Made by a program: the position numbers and the translations under genes. From the NCBI GenBank assembly GCA_045616985.1, contig JAZLHU010000051.1, forward strand, positions 1-64,000: 64,000 nt of DNA, written 5' to 3'. The stretch's first letter is position 1. Each line of letters starts with the position of its first letter. A model generated the notes under the pieces. It had not been told where the DNA came from. It saw only the letters and a list, made by a program, of their open reading frames with translations, and ran no database searches. This document shows positions 46,901 to 55,114 of this stretch, one piece after another. Source of the DNA: RUG13409 sp045616985 (GTDB lineage Bacteria > Bacillota > Clostridia > Peptostreptococcales > Anaerovoracaceae).

Positions 46901-47800
46901 GATCCGAATTACGAAAACAAATACTTCACCGGAGAAGGCGGAGAAGAAAACTGGGCAGACTACATAGGAGATTCTCTTAAGCTTCGCGCCGAGAATCTTG
47001 CCGAAATAGGTATTGAGGAAGAAAAGCAGGAGGCAGTTGAGGAAATAAACTCTCACGTTGGACTCAGCTTCAGCGAAATCTCCTTCAGTGAGTATGATGC
47101 TCAGCAGAAGATGGAAGCAGAAGAAGCAAAAGCTGAAGTTTCTGAAATTGATATGGGCGGCCTTAGTCTTTCGGAAATGCTCTCCGATGCAAACGATGCT
47201 TTAGCACCGGCAACCAAGGTAATTATTCCCGCTCCCGTGGAGGTCCCGGCAGCGCCTTCAAAGACGGAAGAGCTTTTGGCAGAGCTTACCTTAAAGCTCG
47301 GAACCGAATCCATTGCCAACGAAATAAAGAAGGCGGTAAGAGAAGAGCTTGATAAGGAAATCCTTACAAGACCTGCTGTGGCAGCAGCTTCTGCGGAAGC
47401 CCCGCTGCCGGCTTCAGAACCTGCAGCAGAAGACCTTGATCTTGATTCGCTCTTCAATCTTACGGATACACCGGAGGAAAGCACAGAAGAAACAAGCCGG
47501 CCGCTCGGAAGCATATTCGACTTTGCCGGTATCGACGATACTTCAGTTATTGATGATGACAAGGTTGAGGCTGAAATCGAACAGGAAGCTGCATTTGATG
47601 AAGACGACGAATTCATCGTTGGCGGCTCTGATGACGATGAAGACGGTGAATTCGATGTTATGGGCTTCCTTGCTCAGCAGGCCGCAGAAATCGAAGTTGA
47701 TGAAAATGACACCTCTGTTGATGAATTTATAAACAGTAGTGAAACAGTTCTTGATGTAACATTAGAGCAGTTAGCAGCTTATAACAAGAAGAGAAAATAG
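43922..47800 (+). CDS. virB4: PrgI-VirB4 fusion: type IV secretion ATPase
   Basis: A 1292-aa protein. Residues 1-65 carry a PrgI/VirB3-like start with two membrane helices; 110-185 a highly basic coiled coil (KERLKREKEEYKRDTK, KKTAANKNKKKK); 190-560 the VirB4 N-domain; then Walker A VGKSGSGKSYATKA (about 624-637), FILDPEDEY, Walker B VVVIDEAHVFID (about 861-872) and VITQN. The C-terminal 270 residues are an acidic, Ala/Glu/Asp-rich extension not normal for VirB4 (usually about 800-850 aa). It powers assembly and transport in the secretion channel. The fusion and the acidic tail are notable. Confidence 0.9.
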   Translation: MRIIPGNTKVQIEIFKGVGLWDLFIAAIGAIMLTLILVSTLPFKYVFAVIHFFIVALLLIRLDKEPNYLYLLHIIRHFAFSRRFERTDKDEVLFDIADRGENEVAFDEIFKEEKEPEEEEIIETAAERKERLKREKEEYKRDTKLLKSKKLTKEEEDAIWLKRAKQSEANKAQKKTAANKNKKKKQVWEEMEDLNAFTGIKDGFIEYGRHYYGVALEIDSVEFRFFSEFRKTNSIENGLGSVFRGLKSDYSANLIKIERPVSYEEHLRQENEKLERQRRAFEHGLINEEELKARIAIIYDRIYELSDYKDKSRVVIPFYYLVFFDSDKQQLDFAIDFTIDMLRSGEIKAKRLNDKELALFLKYSNQIDFDENDIEKIRPEDYTKWAMPEKTEFTMRHALVNGMTTHNFRVTNYPVTVNDAWLATLMSYPAVKVMVKFKPMDSGKAIIAIDKSLAELRATVASAKTDSAALEAQTHLETLQMLLSSLQGDNETLLNTNIYVTAYDAVLTDENPKYENLKYDTVRARIANMKKLLRRAWSEAGFRLNNMEFNQATAYIGSQVSGYDPMEKDGRGIPSNSVAACYPWVFPFVMDENGNKMGNSDGVPVFVDFFKRNSERVNSNMVIVGKSGSGKSYATKALLSNLAADGAKIFILDPEDEYTDLSRNLHGKFINVANAQYGRLNPFHIITNLDDDEDVGNDSAGNSYATHLQFLEEFFKQILPDCDRDSLEYLNALIDRIYATKGITQYTDFSKLKPEDYPIFDDLYDEILKEFQRVDSEYIRGLLRTLMNYISKFSEGGRNAVIWNGPSSITTEENFTVFNFQTLLANRNTTVANAQMLLVLKYIDNEIIKNRDYNERYGLDRKIVVVIDEAHVFIDTKYPVALDFMFQLAKRIRKYNGMQIVITQNIKDFVGTEEIARKSTAIINACQYSFIFSLAPNDMDDLCKLYDKAGGINENEQEQIVQAPRGRAFVVMSPSSRTNIKITVPPDVKDLFSDPNYENKYFTGEGGEENWADYIGDSLKLRAENLAEIGIEEEKQEAVEEINSHVGLSFSEISFSEYDAQQKMEAEEAKAEVSEIDMGGLSLSEMLSDANDALAPATKVIIPAPVEVPAAPSKTEELLAELTLKLGTESIANEIKKAVREELDKEILTRPAVAAASAEAPLPASEPAAEDLDLDSLFNLTDTPEESTEETSRPLGSIFDFAGIDDTSVIDDDKVEAEIEQEAAFDEDDEFIVGGSDDDEDGEFDVMGFLAQQAAEIEVDENDTSVDEFINSSETVLDVTLEQLAAYNKKRK

Positions 47801-47826
47801 TTTATCAGTACATAAGTAGAATAAAG

Positions 47827-50800
47827 ATGAAAAGATTCTTAAAAAGATTTACAACTTTATTATTGATTTTCGTAATGCTTTTGGAGATTGCTCCGCTAAG
47901 CGTCTTTGCAAGCGGTGGTGGCAGTTCGTCGCCCGCTACTCCGAGTGTAAATCACAACGCGGTAAATACAACCACTACAAAAGATACACTTCCTGGTACT
48001 CCGGGCTATTTTACAAGCGGTCATGTCGGAAGAAGCGAAGATACGGCTAATATGCAGTCGTATATTTTGGCTGTTTCCCTGGGGCTTAAACAGGATGTGG
48101 AAATTGACAGCGTAATCATTTCGTATTATACAGACGCAGATAACGAAAAAAACGGTACCCCGTTCCATCAGGTTCTTGAGGTTAACAGAGTTGAGGGTGA
48201 TGCGGGGATAAATGCTGCCATTTTAGAGGGCGTGAATGCCATCTATGATACCTCTCAGAACTGGCCTTTCTACGGCAGTAAATATGCAACCTTCAGAAGT
48301 CTTGTGGGAGACGGAACCTCCGCAAGTTCAAGCTACTACACTTTTAACAATACCAGATATCGCAAAAACTTCTCCAATTATGCAGCTTGGGCAAAAAGTC
48401 TTGTTCCGGATGTTGATACAAGCAAGTTCCCAAGCGCTGCCGAAAAATACGGAGTGTCTTTTCCGGCTTTCAGTACTGAATATATAAGATTCAGACTTGA
48501 GTACAATCTCTATACATTGGTATCAGTAGAATTTATTGTGTCTAAGACAGAAGGTCCGGGCTTATCGGGCGAATTTGCCATAAACGGCTGGTCGCTATTT
48601 AAAGAGGCGACAAGTAAGAGTAACGGAAAGACTGTCAGTGCAGGTCTTTCTGCAACCAACTATGCTTTTATTTCTGATAGATTAGGTCTTACCTTCAGCG
48701 GAACGCCGCTTGGTAAAAGCACAGACATTGCAAATACAAAGACAAACACCGGTGTTGTTGTAACCAAAAACAGCTCCATAAAATACTTTAATAAGTATGC
48801 AAAGGTTATGCCTGTTGATAAACTGGATAGTAAAGAAGAATTTCCGAATTCAAAAGACTACGATATCTACAGAACAGATACTCTGGACGGAAATCTTATA
48901 ACCTTATGCTGCACTTGCACTCCGGAACTTCTTACTGATGTAAGCGCTCCTGTTCTTGAAATTTATAATTTTGAGATTGCTCTTGCGGATGTTTATGAGG
49001 GCGGAATTGAGGGCTTTAACGTTGTTAAAGGCCTTGGAGAAGCAGGCAATCCTTTAAATCTGCACGATATGCTTACTGCAAACATAGAATATGTGGACTC
49101 CTACGGAATATTGCAGACTGTCTCTGTTCCGGTTATTTCCAATGCGCTTTTGGAATATGGCATACCTGTTGATGCAAATCTCAGCCAGGCATTTGTAGAT
49201 GCAGTCAAAAACGGACAATATGTAAGCTTTGCTCAGCAGGGCGATAAGCTCTACTTCTCGGTTGAATTTCCGGGAATTCAGAAGATTAATGCCGTAAATT
49301 TGTCGTATTTTAACCCTGTAAGCTTAAACGATCAGGTTGCAATTTCCAGCATCGCAATCTATAGCAATGGCGAAATGCCGAATGTGATTAAACAAAAGCT
49401 CCATGAATTAGAAAGTGCTTGGGCTAACTCAGTCAATGAACGCAATGAAGCTGAAGACAGAGCTGAAAGATATTATATGAGTCATTACAGAATAGGGCGT
49501 CAAACTTATAGTAGAGAGCAATTGGCTGAAAGGGATTTTGGGTACAGAAGCTGGCTTGAGGATGTAGAGAGGCTTCGTGCAGAGGTCGAAAGCAAGAAGT
49601 TGGCTATGGAAACTTTTGAGAGAGCTGTCGGCGGTATGGCGAAGAAAGAGGATTCCCACAATCAGGTTGCAAGAAGAGATTTATATGTAAAAGAGCCCGG
49701 CGAGATTATTTCAATGGACATAGGCAAAAACTTTATGCTTTATCTCAGCACAAATCCGGAAAACATTTGGCTGGATAACGGAACCCTGGAATACAGATTC
49801 GAAATGAAGGATGTTTCCGACATTCCTTCGGAAAACCAGGCAATACCGAATCGTATTGATGTTAATGATATGTACCTTGTAAGTCTTACTGCCTCAAACA
49901 TCGGCGTTGCATCGACTGTTGACGATTTGTACTTTAGCCTTGAATATATTGATAATCAGGATAATAAACAGGAAACCTCGGAAATTCTTGTCCAGGAAGC
50001 AGCTCAGGAATTTGCAGGCTATGTTGCCGGTGTTGTAACAAAGGATACAAAAGGTGTAACAGGCGTAAAGGTAAATACTGCAGTTGATGTTGCCTACTAT
50101 TACGGAATGAACCACGGCAACACCATGCAGTTCCTTGTAAGGGCAAAGAATGCCAAGCAGTTTACTGCAGCCAACTTCAGAATGGGCGACGGGGAAGACG
50201 AATGGCAGATGAATCATATGACCATAACAAGACTTGAGTCATACGGTAAGCGTCAATTTATAAAGCTGAATGCAACAGATTATACATCCGTCACGGATAC
50301 AGGTGAGGTTGATTTTTCATTAAATCATACATACAAGAGAGACGTAAAAGGTCAGCTTTTAAACGATGTTGACATTGTAATGCTGCTCCAAAGAAAGGGA
50401 GAAGGCCGCATAGATCTTATTAAGGGCTCAACAGAGACAAAAGAAGAAAAGCGCGAGAATTACGAAGAATACGAATACTCAATGACCTACGAAATGGCAA
50501 CATCAGACCTTAAGTTTGATACGGCAGTTCAGCAATATGAAGTAAGGGTTAAGGTTGCTCCAAACTCCAGTAACTCTGTTGTATCCGATAACAGCGGATC
50601 GAACAATATGTTCTACTTCCAGCTTGTATTTAAGAACGGCAAGAAGTCAGGATATGTTCTTGCAAATAAACAGCTGTCTTCGGACGGCTTCAGATCCGGC
50701 GTAACGGAGAGCTTCATCATCAGCACAAATACAGACTGCGGAGATGTTTCTGCCGTTTACGTTATTGCCGATGATATTTCAAGCAACAGCGCTCCTTTGG

Positions 50801-52866
50801 ATAAGCTTAATGTTCAATCCATAGAAGTAATTAAGAAGAATACCAATACCCCTGATAAGAGATTCGTTGCAGAGAACATCGGATGGATCAGTACGGGATA
50901 TATTGATACAAGCGAGGCTACGGAAAGACAGCCGAGAACTGAATCCGAGCTTGCAAATTCATTTGCAATCCAATACAGCGCATATATGATAGGCCTTGAG
51001 GTTGCAATGGCTTATGGTCCTTATGATCCGGGTATTCCTCAGTTTGAGGGTAACATGACCGTAGATTTGTACTACGAAAACTCTGCCGGTGAAGCAAAGG
51101 ATATAAGAGGCATTGACGTAGTTCAGGCCATGTATGATTACATGAATAAGACTGCGCTTATTTCAACGGATAACAAGAAAGCTATGAGCGACAGCAACTA
51201 TATGTTCAGAGCAGAACACATTGACAGATTTATCATCGACGTTGAAGACTGCGTAAAGATTAAGAGACTCGTATTCCACGGAGATCCGCTGGATAATACA
51301 GCGCTTGCGTTTAAGGATATTAAGATCAGCGCTTTAAGAAGCAAGGGTTCGCTTGCCATTAATGATGAGGGCGAATTCTACAGAGTTTACAGTAATGATT
51401 TGTCACCTATTTTGGTTGCAGAGCTTGCTACAACTCCGAAGTCTTCTTATCAGTTCTCTTACGGACAAAATAACCTGGCATCCTTCTATCTTTCTTCCGA
51501 GGAATTCCCTGAATTCGGAGAAAGTACAAATATGTCTGCTATGATTTCCAGAGTACCTGATTCGGCAGATGATGTAATGAATCTGTATATTTTCCTTTCC
51601 GAAGGAACAGACTTCCCTGAACCGGCCGGAAATGCAAAGAACAGATACGATATCCTTGCAACGGTTAGGTATAAATCAACTGTTGACAGCAGACTTTATA
51701 CTTCTCAGGTTGAAAACCGTAAGGATACAAATCGCTATGAATTCCAGCAGACAACCATAGATGGTCAGAAGGTAATTTACAAGACGGGTATCAGCGCTCC
51801 GAACTTCTCAGCTATCTCCAGCATCAATTTGTATTCCAATGACTGGACAAAGACCCTGAGTGCCGACAGAGCAATGGTTCAGCAGGTAAGAAGAGGCGTT
51901 GTAATCAATACCTTTGATATTCCGCTTCCGGGTCATACCTTCAGCGTTCAGAACGGCGCAAGTGCATCGTTTGCATATTCGGCAACGGATGCGTATAACA
52001 CTCAGCAGATTAAGCTCATTTTAAGTGAGAATACACCATCACTTGTGCTTACACCTGAAGAGGAAGATATAGCAGTTCGTTTCCACTATACATCCAAGGC
52101 GCTTGGCGGTGGTGAGTACACATCTAAGTGGGTATTTGCAACAGACAGCGGAACAACGGCAATCCATGCGGGTTCTCAGCTTACATTTGATTATAATGAA
52201 TATGGCGTAGGCGAGATTTCAATGATAGAAATTCAATGCTCCGGTGGTGTTATTGCCTATATCGATACTACGGACGGGGTAACAGGAATTACCGCCGTTT
52301 GCCGTGAGGGCAGCAAGGCAGTAACTCCGGTTGAGGTTGCAAGATACAGCTTCTATACAACAGGAGAGGTTAAGCTCAGTGCGGTTATCCAGAGATTTAA
52401 TGCAGAAAAGCCGCTCCCAAGCGGAAACAACATCTTAAAGAATGTTGAATTTGCGTTTAAGACAATGTCAACCTCCTCTGTAATTGACAGTGCGGGAACA
52501 GCACCTATAAAGGCAACTATTACATACATTACATCTAATGACAGCAAGACGATTATTATAGACGATATCAGAGAATACGTTTCAACCTCCAATGCAAGCG
52601 GAGTATTTGCTGAAGGACAGACTGCAAATGTTTCCCTGATGCTTCCGGGATTCGAAAGCATTTACTCTGTAAAGCTTGAACCAAAGGATAATAACCCATC
52701 CACAACAGCAAGATGGAATCTCGAAAGCGTAAGCTACCGTGCAGAAGGCATTGCCGATGAATCGACTCATACTATAAGCGTAAACCAGAGTATAGCTGAA
52801 GGCAGTCCGTACACAATAGATTTTGTTGAAAAGCAGGCTGTAATAACAGATAGTGCCATCGAATAA
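47827..52866 (+). CDS. Very large secreted protein, 1679 aa
   Basis: No family recognised. Signal peptide 1-29 (ending SVFA), a Gly/Ser/Thr/Pro-rich linker (30-60), then repeated beta-rich units with similar patterns such as ISSIAIYSNGEMPN, VSAVYVIADDIS, IDRFIIDVEDCVKI and ISSINLYSNDWTK; these look like carbohydrate-binding-type sandwiches. A charged helical segment (about 521-606) interrupts this and has different codon usage. No SLH, LPXTG or membrane anchor is seen. It may be a structural or adhesive partner of the pilus or an exported substrate. Confidence 0.75.
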   Translation: MKRFLKRFTTLLLIFVMLLEIAPLSVFASGGGSSSPATPSVNHNAVNTTTTKDTLPGTPGYFTSGHVGRSEDTANMQSYILAVSLGLKQDVEIDSVIISYYTDADNEKNGTPFHQVLEVNRVEGDAGINAAILEGVNAIYDTSQNWPFYGSKYATFRSLVGDGTSASSSYYTFNNTRYRKNFSNYAAWAKSLVPDVDTSKFPSAAEKYGVSFPAFSTEYIRFRLEYNLYTLVSVEFIVSKTEGPGLSGEFAINGWSLFKEATSKSNGKTVSAGLSATNYAFISDRLGLTFSGTPLGKSTDIANTKTNTGVVVTKNSSIKYFNKYAKVMPVDKLDSKEEFPNSKDYDIYRTDTLDGNLITLCCTCTPELLTDVSAPVLEIYNFEIALADVYEGGIEGFNVVKGLGEAGNPLNLHDMLTANIEYVDSYGILQTVSVPVISNALLEYGIPVDANLSQAFVDAVKNGQYVSFAQQGDKLYFSVEFPGIQKINAVNLSYFNPVSLNDQVAISSIAIYSNGEMPNVIKQKLHELESAWANSVNERNEAEDRAERYYMSHYRIGRQTYSREQLAERDFGYRSWLEDVERLRAEVESKKLAMETFERAVGGMAKKEDSHNQVARRDLYVKEPGEIISMDIGKNFMLYLSTNPENIWLDNGTLEYRFEMKDVSDIPSENQAIPNRIDVNDMYLVSLTASNIGVASTVDDLYFSLEYIDNQDNKQETSEILVQEAAQEFAGYVAGVVTKDTKGVTGVKVNTAVDVAYYYGMNHGNTMQFLVRAKNAKQFTAANFRMGDGEDEWQMNHMTITRLESYGKRQFIKLNATDYTSVTDTGEVDFSLNHTYKRDVKGQLLNDVDIVMLLQRKGEGRIDLIKGSTETKEEKRENYEEYEYSMTYEMATSDLKFDTAVQQYEVRVKVAPNSSNSVVSDNSGSNNMFYFQLVFKNGKKSGYVLANKQLSSDGFRSGVTESFIISTNTDCGDVSAVYVIADDISSNSAPLDKLNVQSIEVIKKNTNTPDKRFVAENIGWISTGYIDTSEATERQPRTESELANSFAIQYSAYMIGLEVAMAYGPYDPGIPQFEGNMTVDLYYENSAGEAKDIRGIDVVQAMYDYMNKTALISTDNKKAMSDSNYMFRAEHIDRFIIDVEDCVKIKRLVFHGDPLDNTALAFKDIKISALRSKGSLAINDEGEFYRVYSNDLSPILVAELATTPKSSYQFSYGQNNLASFYLSSEEFPEFGESTNMSAMISRVPDSADDVMNLYIFLSEGTDFPEPAGNAKNRYDILATVRYKSTVDSRLYTSQVENRKDTNRYEFQQTTIDGQKVIYKTGISAPNFSAISSINLYSNDWTKTLSADRAMVQQVRRGVVINTFDIPLPGHTFSVQNGASASFAYSATDAYNTQQIKLILSENTPSLVLTPEEEDIAVRFHYTSKALGGGEYTSKWVFATDSGTTAIHAGSQLTFDYNEYGVGEISMIEIQCSGGVIAYIDTTDGVTGITAVCREGSKAVTPVEVARYSFYTTGEVKLSAVIQRFNAEKPLPSGNNILKNVEFAFKTMSTSSVIDSAGTAPIKATITYITSNDSKTIIIDDIREYVSTSNASGVFAEGQTANVSLMLPGFESIYSVKLEPKDNNPSTTARWNLESVSYRAEGIADESTHTISVNQSIAEGSPYTIDFVEKQAVITDSAIE

Positions 52867-52882
52867 TAAGGGATAGATTTAT

Positions 52883-54121
52883 ATGAAAAAAATCTTATGT
52901 ATCGCAATTTCATTAATCATGCTTTTTGGCCTTTGCGCCTGCGGTGCGAATGTTGATACCGTAGGCGAAAAGGTTTCCGTCAGAATCGGCGGCATAGGCA
53001 CTAAAACCCTGACAATGACTGCCAAAGGCGAGCTTGAAGGCTGTGATGCGGCTATGAGCTATCCTGTTGATGAAGGCGGCGGGGCTTGTATTAAACCTGA
53101 AATTAAGAGTCAATCGGACAAACAGCTCGTTTGCAGGATAAAGGGTCTGGAGCCGGGAGATTGTGTTTTCACACTCCGTATCAGCAGAAACGGCAACAAT
53201 GTTGCACAAATAAATACAACGATTAGCGTTGACAGTGCAACAAAGCTTAGCTGCGGCGAAATAAACTTTAATGACTATCCGGACTATCTTGAGATTGAAG
53301 GGGCCGACGATGATGGCAGCGTTCTTATTCCCTACAGAACGGATGGATCCTTTGAGGCGATTTACTTAAGGAATGATGGCGGAGTATGGGTGGAAAACAA
53401 TTTAGATGCAAGCTATCTTGATGTTGTTCCGCTTGGCACCGTTACTCCGGGAAAATTTACCGAAGAGTATACAGGCTTTGATATTGATCCTGCAAAAATC
53501 GGTCAAACAAATATACAGTTTGTAAACCGTGAAATAAGAAAGCAAATTGTAATGGACTTTGATTTAGTTGCGGCCACGGCAGAGGATGGCTCTGCTGCAA
53601 TAGCAGTTAAGATTTTGGGCTACGAGGTTTTGAAATATACGGCTGATGATGAAGCTGCAGACAAAGGGCAGGCTCAGGAAATGAGAGGCATCAGGAAGTT
53701 TATTCCGGGCTTTTCCTTCCCCTCCGGCACGATTCTCAGCGGATGGTCTTTGTATAATATGAATACAGAACAGGAGTTTAAAATTCCTGAAGGCCAAACC
53801 ATTGAAGACGTTGATATTCCGGACTATGTCAATACAATCAGCGTAGATGCAAAGCTTGAAAATGCATTCTTTAACTATCTGATTTCTTCGGCAACAAGCG
53901 TTCAAAAGGAATGTGCGAAAATTGAAGCGGCTGATGTTGTGGAATCAGTTGAAACAATAAAGTTTGCAGAAACCGAAGTTACATATTATAATACTACATA
54001 TGGATTTTATCAGGCCGTTTGGGAGCAGGATGGTTTTGTGTACAACGTGACCTTTATGCACGAAAACCAAAAGGACGAGGAGATCCGTGATTTGCTCAGT
54101 CAAATAATCGAGAAGAAGTAA
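52883..54121 (+). CDS. Lipoprotein of the secretion operon, 412 aa
   Basis: Lipoprotein signal with lipobox FGLCAC (Cys about 20). The first part (25-120) is a beta-rich domain with repeated Gly and Asp; the C-terminal part (about 320-412) has VETIKFAETEVTYYNTTYGF, then AVWEQDGFVYNVTF, which resembles the DUF4367-type module of Firmicutes membrane-associated proteins. Function unknown. Attached to the outer face of the membrane, it could anchor the secreted proteins encoded just upstream. The STAS gene follows 4 nt later. Confidence 0.75.
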   Translation: MKKILCIAISLIMLFGLCACGANVDTVGEKVSVRIGGIGTKTLTMTAKGELEGCDAAMSYPVDEGGGACIKPEIKSQSDKQLVCRIKGLEPGDCVFTLRISRNGNNVAQINTTISVDSATKLSCGEINFNDYPDYLEIEGADDDGSVLIPYRTDGSFEAIYLRNDGGVWVENNLDASYLDVVPLGTVTPGKFTEEYTGFDIDPAKIGQTNIQFVNREIRKQIVMDFDLVAATAEDGSAAIAVKILGYEVLKYTADDEAADKGQAQEMRGIRKFIPGFSFPSGTILSGWSLYNMNTEQEFKIPEGQTIEDVDIPDYVNTISVDAKLENAFFNYLISSATSVQKECAKIEAADVVESVETIKFAETEVTYYNTTYGFYQAVWEQDGFVYNVTFMHENQKDEEIRDLLSQIIEKK

Positions 54122-54125
54122 TAAT

Positions 54126-54425
54126 ATGAACATTCAGCTTGTCAATAAAGGAACAGAGGCAGAGGTGTTTCTTGAGGGTCATCTTGATTCGGTGGTCGCA
54201 CCGGATGCGGGAAAAGCACTGATGGATATTGCGGACCGTTTCGAAAGCCTTACCTTAAATCTGGAAAAGCTCGAATACACCGCATCCGCAGGTCTTCGGA
54301 TTTTCCGTAACCTTTATATTGCCATGGACAAAAAAGGCGGAAACCTCTACATCAAAAATGTTAAACCGACCGTTATGGAGGTTTTTGAGATGACAGGCTT
54401 TGCCAGCTTTTTAAAGTTTATTTAA
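54126..54425 (+). CDS. STAS anti-anti-sigma-like protein (SpoIIAA/RsbV type)
   Basis: A 99-aa single STAS domain. The fold signature is clear: VFLEGHLDSVVAPD, LTLNLEKLEYTASAGLRIF with the phosphorylatable Ser at about 54, and IKNVKPTVMEVFEMTGF. Such proteins bind an anti-sigma or switch kinase when dephosphorylated by a PP2C enzyme. The matching phosphatase is at 35233, on the other side of the secretion operon; the kinase is not in the window. As the last gene before a strong terminator it may report completion of operon transcription. A sigma factor target is not evident. Confidence 0.88.
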   Translation: MNIQLVNKGTEAEVFLEGHLDSVVAPDAGKALMDIADRFESLTLNLEKLEYTASAGLRIFRNLYIAMDKKGGNLYIKNVKPTVMEVFEMTGFASFLKFI

Positions 54426-54433
54426 GCGGCCGT

Positions 54434-54461
54434 AAAGACCTGCTGCTGCAGGTCTTTTTTT
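54434..54461 (+). terminator. Terminator of the secretion operon
   Basis: Perfect 10-bp stem AAAGACCTGC (54434-54443) with GCAGGTCTTT (54448-54457), loop TGCT, then a continuing T run to 54461. Confidence 0.9.
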
Positions 54462-54516
54462 GTTGCGAAATGCACTCGGGGCAAAAATTGCAACAAGTTA
54501 AAATGCTGTTAAGAAC

Positions 54517-54544
54517 AAGCCCTTTTTTATTGAAAAAAGGGCTT
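54517..54544. promoter_or_regulatory. Perfect palindrome over the tctB -35 box
   Basis: Twelve-bp perfect inverted repeat AAGCCCTTTTTT (54517-54528) with AAAAAAGGGCTT (54533-54544) and a 4-nt loop. It covers the -35 hexamer of the promoter at 54530. It could be an operator or a bidirectional terminator remnant. Confidence 0.6.
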
Positions 54545-54558
54545 GAAAGTGATAAAAT
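54530..54558 (+). promoter_or_regulatory. Promoter of the tctBAC operon
   Basis: TTGAAA (54530-54535), 17-nt spacer, TAAAAT (54553-54558). The -10 region lies in AAGTGATAAAATA, found identically in the promoter of the glycyl radical enzyme at 57.86 kb. Confidence 0.6.
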
Positions 54559-54607
54559 ATCTCCGTATACGTTATCATTTCATTTGTTATATACAGGTAA
54601 TAAAAAG

Positions 54608-55099
54608 ATGAAACTGAAAAAAGACTCAATCATCGGAATAGTTACGCTGCTTGTTTCGGCGTGGATTATCTGGATGACATCACAGCTTCCGGGAACGGCA
54701 TATGAAGGAGACCCGGGTCCTAAGATGTTCCCTATGATAGGCGGCGTTCTTATGGCTGTTTGCGGACTTCTTCTTGTGATCAAGCCGGGTCCTGATTCAA
54801 AAGCATTTCTTACAAAAGAGCAGTGGGGTAAGTGCGGAATCATTTTCGGCGCTTATGTGCTGTTCCTCGTTCTGATGTATGTATTCGGATGGACGGTAGG
54901 AATGCCGATCACATTATTCGTTCTGACATTTATACTTTCTTCCGTATCTATGCCGGATGCATCAATCAAGAAAAGAATTATCACAAGCCTTATCTGGGCA
55001 GTATGCTGCGGTGCAGGAATTTATCTTGCATACAAGATAGGCCTTAAGGCAAGAGTTCCGAAGGGACTTTTGGATAAGTTCTACAAGTCGTTATTCTGA
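54608..55099 (+). CDS. tctB: Tripartite tricarboxylate transporter, small permease TctB
   Basis: A 163-aa membrane protein with four to five helices. It starts MKLKKDSIIGIVTLLVSAWI and contains GDPGPKMFPMIGGVLMAVCG, the Gly-Pro-x-x-x-P signature of TctB, and a C-terminal pair of helices after residue 85. It is the small subunit of the TTT transporter. The frame is open upstream to 54470 through the palindrome and promoter, so the ATG at 54608 is chosen although its ribosome site is weak. 15 nt separate it from tctA. Confidence 0.88.
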   Translation: MKLKKDSIIGIVTLLVSAWIIWMTSQLPGTAYEGDPGPKMFPMIGGVLMAVCGLLLVIKPGPDSKAFLTKEQWGKCGIIFGAYVLFLVLMYVFGWTVGMPITLFVLTFILSSVSMPDASIKKRIITSLIWAVCCGAGIYLAYKIGLKARVPKGLLDKFYKSLF

Positions 55100-55114
55100 G
55101 AAAGGAGCACAGAT

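Noticed and set aside
27655..54425. Integrative conjugative element
   Set aside because: VirB/VirD4-type genes are present, but no relaxase, integrase, replication initiator, oriT-like site or att repeats could be found across the region.
54470..54607. N-terminal extension of TctB by 46 residues
   Set aside because: It would translate the palindrome and promoter; the family start and first membrane helix begin at 54608.
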